A DNA stretch of 64,000 nt from Capsicum annuum (taxonomy: Eukaryota; Streptophyta; Magnoliopsida; Solanales; Solanaceae): contig NC_061114.1 of the NCBI RefSeq assembly GCF_002878395.1, forward strand, positions 142,841,275 through 142,905,274, written 5' to 3'. Each line of letters begins with the position of its first letter. The first letter of the stretch is position 1. The translations under genes and the position numbers were made by a program. Below the pieces are notes generated by a model. It searched no databases. It saw nothing but the letters and a program-made list of their open reading frames with translations, and was not told the DNA's origin. Below are positions 23,480 to 34,964 of this stretch, one piece after another.

Positions 23480-26400
23480 TTAAATTGGATCTGAGGTTGC
23501 GGAGAAGAGGTGAGGATACTTGGTCCACATATCTACTTTTAATTACCAAGTAGCTCCATATACAGACTGATTCTACCAAAGGACTTTGACTAAGGGAACT
23601 TCTTTGTTCTCCAGTCTATGAATCTAATTATCAAGGATCTGGACTAGAACCTCTTCTAAGAAAAAATCATTCTGAATATTTACGTCCTCTCAAGGAACTT
23701 TGACTGCTGGGTCACCAATACATTTCTTTATCAAGGAGACATAGAACTCTAGATGCACTAAGGTTAGATCTAAAGGAAACTCAAGCTCATAAACTACCTT
23801 TCCAAAATGGCTGAGAATTCTGTACGTACCGATATATCGGGGACTGACCTTTCCCTTCTTTCCGAACCTCTTTACTCCTTTCAAGGAAGAGATTTTCAGG
23901 AACACAAAATCCCTGATCTCAAAATCAAGATCATTTCTCCACATATCTGCATATGACTTCTGTCAGCTTTGGACAACCCTAAGTTTATCTCTGACTAACT
24001 GAACCTTCTCTAAGGTATTAAACACTAGGTCAAGCCCTACTACTATGGCCTCACCTACCTCGAACCAACAATTGGAGATCTATATCTCCTACCATAGAAA
24101 GCTTCAAACGGAGCTATCTAAATACTAGAATAATAGATATTATTGTATGTGAACTCGATCAAAGGAAAGTGGTTATCCCAACTACCATTAGCATTGACAA
24201 TGCAAACTCTTAGCATATCTTCTAGATTTTGAATAGTCCTTTCTACTTGACAATATGTCTAAGGGTGGAAGGCTATACTAAGGTGAACTTAGGTACCAAG
24301 ATCCTTTTGGAATTATTTCCAAAAATAAGAGGTAAACTGGGTACCTCTTCCTGAGATAATGGATATCGGAACTCTATGTAGCCTAACCAACTTTCTGATA
24401 TAGAGTTTGGCGTAGTCCTCTGCTGAATAAAAATTATGAACTGGCAAGAAATGAGTTGATTTGGTCATCCTATCTACGATAACCCACGTAGAATCATGTT
24501 GGTAATGAGTACGAGGCAAAACCATCACAAAGTCTATGTTCACTTCTTCCCATTTCCATATGGGAATACTAAACTCATACATGGACCCACTAGGTCTCTG
24601 GTCTTTAAATTTAACTTGCTGACATGCAGAGAACTTAGCTACAAGCTCTGGAATATCTTTCTTTATCCCACTCCACCAATAGATCTCCCACAGATTGCGG
24701 AATAACTTAGTGGCCCCTGAATGAATAGAGTAACGCGCACCATGCACTTCTGGAAGAATTCATTGCCACAAGTGATCTAGACCTAGCACACATAAATAGT
24801 CCTAGAAACTAACACACTATCTCCTCCTTTGGAGAAAACCTCTACTTTATGATCTCTGACTGACTCTTTCAACTAAACAAGACTGGGATCTCTATCCTTC
24901 TTTTTCTTAACCTTTGAAACTAGAGAGGATTCGGAACTATTCTGAACCCACACACTACCTTCTACTGAATCGACTAAGCAGAAACCTAGTAGGGAAATCT
25001 GATGAAATTCCTAAATTAACTTTTCCTTACTGTCGTCATAATGAGCAACACTACCCATAGACAGTCTAATGAGAGCATCAGCCACTACATTGGCTTTGCC
25101 TGGATGATAAAGAACATTGATGTCATAATCTTTTAATAACTCTAACCATCTTCTCTAATGGAAATTCAAATCTTTCAATGAAAATAAATACTACAAGCCC
25201 TTGTGACCTATGAACACATCTACATGCACCCCATATAAGTAATGCCTCCAAATCTTTAAGCCAAACACTACAGCTGCTAACTCAAGATCATGAGACATAT
25301 AATTTTTCTCATGATGTTTAATCTGCCTAAAGGCATAGGCAATGACCTTACCTCTTTGCATGAGGACACAACCCAAACCTACTCTATATGCATCATAATA
25401 CATAAAAAACCCATCTAAACTATCTAGTAGAGTCAAAACTAAGGCTAAAAGAGTTGAGTCTTTACCTCTAGAAAAATCTTCTCGTAAGAATCTGACCACC
25501 AAAATTGGACTTTCTTCTAAGTCAATCTGGACATAGGGGATGAAATAGAAGAAAACCCTTCAATAAACTGATAGTAATAGCTAGCTAAACCCAATAAACT
25601 CCTAATAGTTGATAGAGAAATGGGTCTAGGCTGGTTTCTCACCACTTTGGTCTTTTGAGGGTCAACTCTAATACCATCACCAAAAATTATATGACCAAGT
25701 AATGCTACTAACCTTAGCTAAAATTCACTCTTACTAAATTTAGCGAATAACTGATGAGTTCTGAGAGTCTGAAGTACAATTTTGAGGTGATATATGTGAT
25801 CATTCTCACTATGAGAATAAACAAGAATGTCATCGATGAACACTATGATGCAAATGTAAAAGTACTACTTTAAAACTCAGTTCATCAAGTCTGTGAAGGC
25901 TGCTGGGGCATTAGTAAGAGCAGAGAACACGCCTAGAAACTTGAAGTGACCATACTGGGTTCTGAAAGCTATTTTTGGAATGTCATATTCTCTAAATCTG
26001 AGCTAATAATAGCCTAATTTAAGGTCTATCTTAGAAAAGTAACTAGCGCCTTGAAGTTGGTCAAACAAGCCATCGATTCTGGGATGTGGATATTTATTCT
26101 TGACTATGACTTTGTTCAACTTTTGGTAGTCAATACATATTCTGAGAGCCCCGTCTTTCTTAAGCACGAATAGAACTAGTGCGCCCCACAGGAAGATGCT
26201 GGTTCTGATGAATCCTTTATCTAGGAGATCTTTCAATTATTCTTTTAACTCTTTGAGTTCTACTAGAGCTATTCTGTATAAAGAAATAGATATGGGTTGA
26301 GTATCTGGAAAAAGGTCTATTCTGAAGTCAATTTCCCTAAGGGGAGGAACTCTAAGAAGATCTTTGGAAAACACATATGAGAATTTATTTACTGTTGGAA

Positions 26401-27044
26401 TTGACTCAGGACTAGGAGTTTCTGATCTAGAGTCCTTGTCTCACACAAGATGATAGATATATCCCTTGAATATTATTTTTCTTACTCTAAGGTATGAAAA
26501 AAACTGACCCTTAAGTGTTGTGGTACTACCTCTCCATTCAAAGACTAGTTCATTTAGAAACTAAAAATGAACAATTTTGTTTCTACAATCAACTGAGGCA
26601 TAGCATGAAAGGAGCCAATCTATGGAAAGAATGATATCAAAATCTGCCATCTCTAGCTCTACAAGGTTTATTCAAGTAACTTCTTGAGATATCATAATCG
26701 GACTATTCCTGTATACCAACCAGACAAGAATAGATTTATCTACTAAGGTAGAAACTGAGAAAGGGTCTGCTAGGATTTCTGGATTGACTCAAAAGTTAAC
26801 AACTATATAAGAAGTTATGAAAGATAATGAAGCTCCTGGATCTAGCAAGGAATAAACATATAAATAGAAGATCTATAATGTACCAATTACCACATTAGGA
26901 GAATTTTCCTTACCTTGTCTGTACTGAAGTGCATAAAGCCTGGTTTGGGCGTTGCCCACTGGTGGCACTAGAAGTGGCACCCTGCTGATTCGGGTAACCT
27001 GACTGAGCTTAAGAAAGAGTATGTTGACTCTGAGAACCTGAATG
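23480..27044 (-). pseudogene. Element D pol, degenerate
   Basis: Protease site read as LLDPGASLSF near 26840. RT pieces at 26236-26003 ([25 protein letters not shown]). RNase H at 25502-25191 ([28 protein letters not shown]). Integrase zinc-binding and core at 24747-24313, with CQQVKFKDQRPSG, WKWEEVNIDFVMVLPRT and VPISIISGRGTQF, where the second catalytic Asp reads Gly (SGRG for TDRG). The C-terminal IN block lies at 23944-23690 ([23 protein letters not shown]), with the stop at 23480. Stops and shifts lie between the blocks. Confidence 0.88.
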
Positions 27045-28050
27045 AGGACAATCTTTGACTCTGTGGCCTGGATTTCCACACCCAAAAGAAACATCACTGC
27101 TAGCTCTGTAAATACCATTTTGGTTTCTGCCACATGTCTGAAAAAGCGGAATTGTTCAAGCACTACTGCACTACCTTGAGATTTGGATCCTAATGCCCCA
27201 TCATTGTTATCATTTCTAAACCTAGGTACTGGAGAAATGGATAAGGATAAAGCTGGAACTAAAATTTTAGACGAAATTGGGAACGGTTACCATCTTCTTA
27301 GGATGATTAAAATTAAAGCTACCTGTTCTTTCTCTCTTATTCTACCTCTCTCTCTAATCGTAGCCTTTTCTATCTGCTAAGCATGGACCATGAGCCTTGA
27401 TAGTAAATCTTCTTAATCAACATCGTTGTTCTGTACTCTTTAAACATACTATCTGATACCTCAGCTATGAACTTGCTTATTTTGTACCAACTGCCTTTTA
27501 CTACATAGGTAGCATACCTAGATAACTGAGTAAACTTAAGGGAATACTCTTTCATGCTCATACTACCTTGCTTGAGGTTGAAAAACTCTAACACCTTGGC
27601 TTTTCTTATCTCTAAGGGAAAGAATATCTCTAGGAAAGCAGTAGCAAACTCTTTTCATTCTATGGGCTCTGCATCTATGCACTTGTCTTTCTTCCACTAC
27701 TTAAACCACGTATGAGCTATATCTTGCAGCTGATAGGCAGCTAAATCAGCATTCTCATAAGAAGTCACTCCTATATGGAAGAACTCATATGGATCCTCTT
27801 CTGGCTTTGATCCTGAGAATAGGGGAGGATTTATTCGGGTGAAGTCTAGAATCCTGGATGCAGTAGTATTATCCATTGGAACCAGAACAATAGCTGGTAG
27901 TTTATTCTATTCTGCTATAGAGTTTGCTAGAGTAGTGAATGCAACTCTGAATTCTACATAAAAGATAGGCTCATCCAGGGGATTTTCCTGAATGGGCTGA
28001 GTTGCTGACTGATTTCCAGTTCTCCTTTCATTAGTCATTTTGGGATATAT
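27045..28050 (-). pseudogene. Element D gag, degenerate
   Basis: The start codon is ATA at 28050-28048 where relatives have ATG. The gag core is at 27594-27370 (LEFFNLKQGSMSMKEYSLKFTQLSR in part). The zinc knuckle at about 27050-27090 reads SFGCGNPGHRVKDCP, with the first Cys changed to Ser but the His and last Cys kept. The upstream acceptor-like site reads TTTATAG/AAC. Confidence 0.84.
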
Positions 28051-28258
28051 GTTCTATAAATGAAAAGGAGGAAACATATTAGACTGAGAGTTTAACTTGA
28101 GCTCATGCTCACTCACATGACATGAATACTAAAGAAGGGAAACTATTTCCTAAAATATCTCATATGTTCCTATCTATAAGTGTGGCATGGTACAGACCCA
28201 TGCACAAGACTCTACTAGATATGGATTTTATACTTCCTAGGACACTGTTGAACCTTAG

Positions 28259-28270
28259 GCTATGTACCTA
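28259..28270 (-). other. Decayed primer-binding site of element D
   Basis: Plus strand reads gctatgtaccta where C has gctctgatacca. The position next to the third LTR supports the call even though the sequence has several changes. Confidence 0.6.
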
Positions 28271-28273
28271 GTT

Positions 28274-29850
28274 TGTAACGCCCTGAGTCTGTACCCCAAA
28301 TATTACAAGGTGCTTAGACCCCGAAGGACCTCAAGCTAACACATGATTGATATCTGCTGCAACACTGAAACATGATACTGTAATAAGTATAAAAATTAGG
28401 ATAAAATTCCATAAGGTTTAAAATTTGTAAATACTACTAAAGTGTATCAACTGAAATAACAATTTATAAGACTGAACATTGTATAAAAACTAGTCTAAAA
28501 GGACTCTAAACTGAATTATCTAAAAGTGTAGTTGATGGGACAATCCCCAAACTAACTCCATCTACAGAAATACTGAGTCTACTAAAATAACAAAATAAAA
28601 GAATATCCTCCAATGATAAGGACTCACTGCTAATCTACTGCTGCTGGATGAATCTGAATCTATCTATGCGTGGTTGGGAACCTAAGTGTCCAAACTTATA
28701 ATATGAGACATCATAGCGTAAAGAAAGAGTATATGTTAGTATGTGGAGGTACTGGTATGCTAGATGAGGTAAGGCTAAATACAAGGGTTAATATACTTGA
28801 ACAGTAACAAACTGTATGATATAGAGTGACTGAACATGAGAGTACATACATAATTGATACTACTATAAATACTGAGTATGCACTAATGTGCATATAAATA
28901 AATACTATGACTAAGCTTTTCTGAAACTAAGTCCTAAATTCTGATACTAAGTAACTTATATCTGAAGTTACTGATAACTGATTTACAGATACTAGTTGAC
29001 TATATCTGATAAACTGTGGAAGGTAATCATCTAATCAATATGCCCCAAATAAGATAACTGAGTTGAGGTCAAACATGTGACCCCAGTTGGAAGGGTGTCA
29101 GTATCGTTCCACAGGTACTGAGCTTACTGAGTTTTCCTGAGTTCGATAACTGACTGAGTTCTACTAAGTTCTGTAACTGACTGAGAATATTACTGATTAT
29201 GACATGACTGAGATTCTGTAACTGACACTGGTTCTAGGTACATAGCTAATTTGTCGAGTATTAAACACACCCATAACTCGATAGCATGAAAAATAAAGCA
29301 TAATATACTCTTGAAAATCATAACAACGTATACTTGTCCATAGTTCACTCATAGAGGCATTTAATCAAACACTTGTAATACATCTACTTATACATGAATG
29401 GGGAATACATGCTATCAGGTTATAATGGCTCTATTTCATTCACATAGGTATTTTATCTAACCCATGGGGAGCTTGCTTTAGGTTATACAATAATTAAAAC
29501 ATATAGTCATCTTGGCTACATCAATCAACTCACAAATTGTAGGGTTTACCATGAAGATCATGTAATTCAATACATATAATGATTAATTTCATAAAAACAT
29601 GTAATTTATTCATGGACTAAAACCCAACAATATCATGAACATGAATTCAATTCAATTCAAGCATGGTAGTCATCATTTAACAATCTTGTATTTTGAAATT
29701 GGATTCTTGGAGTCTAAGGGTGAAAGGAACCCATAGATGAACACCTAACATTCCTTAATTTGGGAGTTTCTTGAAGTTCTTGGTGAATTCCTTGTGATTG
29801 CTTATTTTTATTAAAGCTAAGATTGTGTAGCTTCAAGAGAGATTTTTATT
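28274..29850 (-). repeat. Third LTR of the array (5' LTR of D), truncated
   Basis: Starts tgtaacgccctgag and follows the middle LTR as far as gtgtagcttcaagagagatttttatt, then stops. About 600 bases of the normal end, including the ggggtattaca terminus, are missing. The equivalent of the middle-LTR block 21500-21770 is also shortened: the text jumps from gtatcgttccacaggtac to tgagcttactgag near 29115. The palindrome is decayed (GAGTAT..ACACCC near 29256). Confidence 0.82.
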
Positions 29851-30120
29851 TCCAGCTCTATCTTCAGCTAGCATACCCGCACCTATGTTCAGGGGTGTCA
29901 TATCTGAGGGAGCGCCAAGCTCCAAAGCCCAAAGTAGTGTTAGTGGTATTCGTCCTATCCGCTTTGTGGATAGTGTGGAAGGTGCCACCAAGGTGTGTGT
30001 AGAGCCGGTAGTAAGATGTCCTTTGGGTGTGGTGAGCTAGGCCATAGAATGCGAGAATCTAAAGTGTTGGCTAAAAAGTGTAGACTCCATGTGCTTCAGG
30101 CTCGTCTTGATTAGGAAGGA
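29851..30120 (+). pseudogene. Element E gag remnant with zinc knuckle
   Basis: Translation in shifting frames gives a Pro/Ser-rich tail and then FGCGELGHRMRES, a nucleocapsid knuckle. The first Cys codon is separated from it by two extra bases, and the last Cys is Ser. The upstream part of gag is missing. No intact frame remains. Confidence 0.6.
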
Positions 30121-30775
30121 TTCCCTAAAATAGACCTAGGTATGTTATGAGCCCTTCATCTTTATGATACGCATTGTTAGATCCTTTGCTTTAATTTCGA
30201 GCTTATATGCTAGCATGAGTCATGCATGAGTTTCAGATCTTAGTCGGTCAATTATGACCTAGTTTGTAGGTGCCCCACACATCGCCTTAGTATTTCAGCG
30301 AAGTGTGTTTAAAGGGATATAGAATCTCAAGGGGGAGATACCCCATAGTATTATGATGTTTGCATGTCATTAGATTCATCCAGATGTATGTTTAGATTTT
30401 TTGTATAAAGTTAGCATCATTTTTATTGCATTGTCAGTCGTGCTTTCGAAATTCAGCTTAGCCAGACATTCATGCATTAGATATGCACATTCAGTAGAAA
30501 TGAGTTCAGCTTATCAGTGTGTGTTCAATCATGCATTCATGAGATCAGCCCATTTATGAGTCCATGCATAAGATTTGCATGTGTGTTATGATAATTCAAC
30601 TATGAGTAGATTCAGTCGAATATTCCATGCATCAGATATGTATGCCCAATATGAGAACTCTGTATGTCAGTTGTTCCAGTTGCGTAGTCATGTTCTGAGA
30701 TGTTCCCATTCCTTGAGTAAGTTTAGTTGATCCTTATTCTTATTATATCAAGAGACATTTAAGGATGAATGTTCC
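30121..30775 (+). other. 3' untranslated region of element E
   Basis: AT-rich, with repeated tcatgcat/ttcagtc/gatatgcac words like the post-pol spacers of the other elements. The part from about 30255 to 30350 (gtttgtaggtgcccca, then a purine tract) matches F 46290-46390. No pol sequence is present between gag and this region. Confidence 0.6.
30328..30340 (+). promoter_or_regulatory. Internal polypurine tract of element E
   Basis: Caagggggagata lies about 450 bases upstream of the LTR-adjacent tract. F has aagggggagat at the corresponding place. It may be a second plus-strand primer or a relic of an older PPT/LTR boundary. Confidence 0.55.
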
Positions 30776-30789
30776 CATGGGGGAGATAA
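30776..30789 (+). promoter_or_regulatory. LTR-adjacent polypurine tract of element E
   Basis: Catgggggagataa directly precedes TGTAATACCCC of the LTR. Confidence 0.8.
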
Positions 30790-31343
30790 TGTAATACCCC
30801 ACAAAGTCCTCTTTCAGTCTGAGCCATTGAGCGTATTCAGTAAAATGGAAATCTGAGTCTAAAAGTTTCAAAAATATCTTTCTAAGCATGAAATACTTTA
30901 AATCATGTGGAATTTCCCTAATTTCTACTTTTTTCTATGTAGAGCATTGAATAAGCTTTCCATCAATACAAAATTTGCCTAAATCGGACACTCGGGTGAA
31001 GAGTTAGAGCCATTTTAGTGTGATAGTGTGCCACCTGGCACTTTTGCGCGTTGCGAAGCCAGCTAAAATGGAAATCGTCAAAATCCAGTGAGCCTAAGGC
31101 TTAATTTAAGGATTTGTAAATTTTCATGGAGCCTCCGCGATTCCACCACATTGTGGTATAGTTCTAGTTAGCAATCAAGATGGCAACGCGATTTCCACCG
31201 CATCACGCTGTCATAAAGTTTCCAAATTATCTGATTTCCAGTGAATTGGTGTGATTATGATGCGTCGCACCAGCATGTAAAATCGAGGATTTTTCAGTTT
31301 AATTCCAAGGGCATTTTAGTCTTTCCCCCTTTACCCCAGCCTC

Positions 31344-31351
31344 TATAAATA
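31344..31351 (+). promoter_or_regulatory. TATA box of the element E LTR
   Basis: ctcTATAAATAccc is a canonical plant TATA box, followed about 30 bases downstream by a pyrimidine-rich ccttattttctcttcttcc start region and an aaactagggttt leader. It places the transcription start near 31375-31385. Relatives have decayed versions at the same place. Confidence 0.65.
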
Positions 31352-31502
31352 CCCAGTTGTGGGCCTTCAGCCTTATTTTCTCTTCTTCCACCGAAAAACT
31401 AGGGTTTCCGAAATCAAATCCTCTCTTCTCCTTCAATTAAAAATCAAGAGAGATCAAGTGAGGATCAAGAGGAATCAAGAACCTTTAAGAAAAGAGTTTT
31501 CC

Positions 31503-31511
31503 CAGGTATGT
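31503..31511 (+). other. Splice-donor-like site in the element E LTR leader
   Basis: CAG/GTATGT fits the plant 5' splice-site consensus and lies about 125 bases after the predicted start site. It corresponds to the donor in A (11397 and 3657) and F (43076). Confidence 0.45.
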
Positions 31512-32312
31512 AGATGTCGATTCTTGGGCCCCTTTCATTCAAGAAGCTCAAGTACCCTTTTCTAAAACTTAAAGATTTTATGTTAATGAGTTGTTAATGA
31601 TTCATGTGATTTGAACCAGCTTTTGCTGAGTTTTGATTCATTTTTGTTTAAAAGATTTACGAGCTTTGGCCTTACTATATGAAATTTATATGATGTTTGT
31701 GATGAGCCCTCTTGAAGTGGTTTCCTATGTGATGTGTCCATATCATTTGGGTTTAGAAATGGTTGAATAAGCAAAGCATGTTCCCTATAAGTTGGATAAA
31801 AATCTTATTTGAAGCATAAGGGTCACTATAGTATGTTGATTAGGAAACCCCAAAGTATGAGCAAGTCAATGCATGCCTGCTGTTTGATAAAATGCTCAAA
31901 TGAATGAATTATTTCATAATAGTAGGAAATCTCCAAATAAGTGTGAACCCATTCATGCCTAGTGTTTTTTGAAAGGCCTTAGTGAATAAGTTGAGACATG
32001 ATAGTAATAAATTGCCCAATTTCGTGCTCTTTTATATACGCTTAGCCTTTAATACATGCCAAGTGGTTAGCAAGTAAGTTGAGACATGATAGTATGAAGT
32101 TTTTCAAAACTTATGTGATGTCCAAATACATGTCAAGAATGACTTAGGTGTGAAGTACTTGAGGTAAGACCTTGTTGAAGGAAGTATAATCTAGTAGTAT
32201 GTTTCCCTATGCTAGTATATATTGATGTTTCCTAAATACTTAACGTGATGCCTTAATGATTGTAAAGGTGAAGGTATGTTATGTTTCCTAAATACTTGAA
32301 GAGATGCTTTAA

Positions 32313-32403
32313 TGATAATGATGATGAATGAATGACTGTGATGATGAATGAATGATTGTTACAATGATGATGAATGAATGGTTGTAGTGATGGAGGAATG
32401 ATT
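32313..32403 (+). repeat. Short tandem repeats of gatgatgaatgaatga type
   Basis: Four to five imperfect copies of a 16-30 base unit built from gatgatgaatgaatga. It is probably slippage within the E LTR and partly accounts for its extra length. Confidence 0.7.
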
Positions 32404-34247
32404 ATGCTTTATTTTATGTTTTTGAGTCCTGGGGGTATTTATACCCGATAATTTAGCTGCTGTCTAGAGCCTGTGTCAGTTTCACGATAATCCAGTTGAG
32501 CCATGACTCTCAGAGCTCAGTGAATTATAGAATGTTGTATGCTTAGACAGTTACAGAACTTAAGAAATCTCAGTAATCTCAGTTATCTCTGTAATCTCCA
32601 TATTGCTAGTAATCAAGACTCAGTCCTGTAATCAGTTCAGATCCAATAGTATTCAAGTGTTTAATTCTGATCTCAGAAGCTATTTGAATAATCTATTCAA
32701 GCTCTGTATAGTCAGTCAGACACCATGAATCAATACCATTTCCATCATATATGGATCTAAGTGATCTCAGCATAACTCAGTTAGATCTTTTGAGAAACAT
32801 GATCAATATCAGTATCAGATTCAGTTCAATTATGTTCAGTTAAGATTTTAATTAGAGTCTTTTAGTTGAGAGTAGAAACTAGCACCGAGCCAGGGAAGGG
32901 ATGGCGGCTCCTCCCATTCAGCGAGAGAGAGGCTGGAGTCGTTAGTATCAATCCCTGACCTCTAGAACTGCATTGACAGTGCAAGATACAGGAGTCATAA
33001 TCAAGAAAAGGCTATCATCTCCAGAGATAGAGTATTTGACTATTATATTGCCTTAGGTCGACTTCCTGGTAAGGGTCATCCGCTAGAGAGGATTGACTAG
33101 AGAGAGATCTTTACTCGTGGCATGGTATTGACACCCTTCCAGCTGGGGTTACAGGTTAGACCCCACCTATGGTAGGTTGGGGCATGTCGGTTAAGTAACT
33201 ACTTCCCATAGTTTTAGTTTTTGTTTCAGATTCAGTCTCAGTCTTAGTATCAATCTTGAGAAATTAGGACTATCAGATACAGTCATCTATCTCTATGAGG
33301 AACTCAGATAGTTCCATTGATTCATGGACCATCCTTCAGATAGGCTTGGTTTCATATACAGTTATTTGATATCATATTCAGAGATATGCCACCAGACAGG
33401 CTTGATCATAGTCCCATATTCTATTGAGTATTCTTATTGTCAGATTCAGATATGATCATTTCCTTACCATTGATAATAGCTTCCTTAATCATCCGTTATA
33501 GATGTTAATCTTTAATATTGTCAGTCGAGAGCAGTAAGCTCAAAATTCAGTCATTGATGTAAGTAAATCTAGTTTCTCAGTCATCAGTATTAGATGAGAC
33601 AGTATCTTAGTATCACAGTGTCAGTAGTGAGTTCAGTCTGCAGTGAGGCAGTATCCGAGTTTCAGTCTCCAGTGTTGTGATATTGTGACTATGGTCTATG
33701 CATTCATGTATGTGTATGTGTTCTCGTGCGGCATTTTCATGATTATTCAGTTTAGATATTATGCATGTATGAGCCCTTACATTTAGCCTTACCCCGTCTA
33801 TATACTCAGTTCATCCTTGTACTGACGCATTTGTGCTATGGTTTTTTATTTGGCACAATAGGTTCAGAGGCACGAGACCCAGAGTTTCCTCAGCAGTTCA
33901 GTCCAGTCAGCAGTAGTAGTTGTAGTAGTGAGTCCTCTTCTTTCGAGGTTGAATCTCAGTTTACTATTATTGTATTAGAATTTGTTTATATTTTCATTAG
34001 ACAGAGTTAGTTGGGGACCTATCCCATCAACTCCACAGTTCAGACAGTTTGGAGGCTATTCAGATAGATGTATTAGTATTCAATTTTCAGTCTTGAGTAT
34101 TCATAGATGTGTTGAACCTTATGGCTAGTTTCTGTATTTATTTTAGATGCAGTGCACAGGTAGAGATATCAGTAAAGGGTTAGGTTGTGGTCCTTTAGGG
34201 TCATAAGCACCGTGTGACGTCTTAGGATGGGATGTCGGGGCATTACA

Positions 34248-34750
34248 CCCTGACTCAAGTTGATAACACTTTGGCTTCCCTCACCTTTAACAAGAAGAAT
34301 CTATTTAAGAAGGCTATAGCAAATTCCTCTCATTCAATAGGTCAAGCCTCTGCACCCCTATCCTCTTTCCACTGCTTAAACCAAGTATGAGCTAGATCTT
34401 ATAACTGGTATGTAGCTAGTTCAGCACTTATTGGGAGTCACCCCCATAATATTTGTAACCTTCTACACCATGTCTAGGGATTCCTGTGGATCCTCTTCAG
34501 ACTTAGATCCCAAAAATGAAAGAGGATTCACTTGGTTGAAGTACCAAATCCTGGTTGTTGCAATATTGGCCACAAGATTGGCCTGAACAACAATTGGCCT
34601 TACATTTTGGGCAGCTATAGAATGAGCTAGTGTGGAGAATGTAGCTCTAAAATCTACATGAGAAACATGCTCATTCAGGCGATCTTCCTAAACGGGCGGA
34701 GGTGCTGCCTGGTTTTTGGTTGTTCTTCCGTTAGCCTTTCTAGGAGGTAT
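34248..34750 (-). pseudogene. Element G gag, N-terminal part
   Basis: Begins at ATA 34750-34748 (ATG in relatives) preceded by TTTTTAG/AAT, an acceptor-like site. The translation resembles IPPRKANGRTTKNQ, then ANLVANIATTRIWYFNQVNP and FLGSKSEEDPQESL, matching the A/C/F gag N-terminus. In-frame stops occur (for example after PPPV). It ends at the junction with the E LTR, within the gag core. Confidence 0.8.
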
Positions 34751-34948
34751 ATTCTAAAAACAGAAGGAAAAGTTGAATTAGAAAGATAGTTTATCTTGGT
34801 CTCCTACTCATTTTCATGATATAAACACAGAAAGAAAGGAAACATTTCCTAAAACTTTTGTAGCCACTTTTCCAGAAGTGTGGTGTACTACACACCCATA
34901 CACAAGACTCTACTCGACATGACTTTTAGACTCCATAGGATGCTTTAT

Positions 34949-34960
34949 TCTCTGATACCA
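34949..34960 (-). other. Primer-binding site of element G
   Basis: Plus strand tctctgatacca matches the complement of the Met-tRNA site with one change (first g to t). The LTR begins at 34965. Confidence 0.8.
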
Positions 34961-34964
34961 AGTT

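Larger units (their letters stand above)
13947..29850 (-). mobile_element. C-D tandem array of two Ty3/gypsy elements sharing one LTR
   Basis: Order: LTR (13947-15484), C internal region, LTR (20622-23141), D internal region, LTR (28274-29850, truncated). The middle LTR has a primer site on its left (for C) and a polypurine tract with post-pol sequence on its right (for D), so it serves as 5' LTR of C and 3' LTR of D. C and D internal regions are close relatives, with the same order of domains and similar spacers. Such arrays are usually explained by unequal recombination between LTRs of sister copies. The left end breaks B's RT; the right duplication cannot be read because the third LTR is cut. 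Confidence 0.85.
29851..34247 (+). mobile_element. Element E: 5'-truncated, pol-less gypsy element
   Basis: Plus-strand order: gag remnant, untranslated 3' region with two polypurine tracts, and a 3' LTR of 3.46 kb ending ggggcattaca. It lacks a 5' LTR, a primer site and all pol domains. The left edge is an abrupt junction with the minus-strand third LTR of the array; the right edge enters antisense gag of element G. Its 3' region matches that of F, so both may belong to one gag-only lineage. Confidence 0.75.
30790..34247 (+). repeat. 3' LTR of element E
   Basis: TG..CA ends (tgtaatacccc..ggggcattaca). It is longer than the 2.5-kb LTRs of relatives because of extra sequence and short repeats in its leader half. 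Features in order: GC-richer repeat block 31020-31280, TATA box 31344-31351, donor-like CAG/GTATGT at 31503-31511, gatgaatgaatga repeats 32313-32403, palindrome 32433-32446, and variants of the ACCT..AGGGT array at 32880-33180. The end matches the gtccyttagggtcataagcaccgtg block of the family. Confidence 0.85.

Noticed and set aside
31359..31774. Small open frames of about 60-70 residues on both strands in the E LTR
   Set aside because: They lie in the LTR leader, have no recognisable domain, and the opposite-strand pair is what chance gives in this composition.
33765..34010. 81-residue plus-strand frame with a serine-rich run
   Set aside because: It lies wholly in the U5 part of the E LTR and is not open in the F or A LTRs; the serine run comes from a cagtagtagt repeat.
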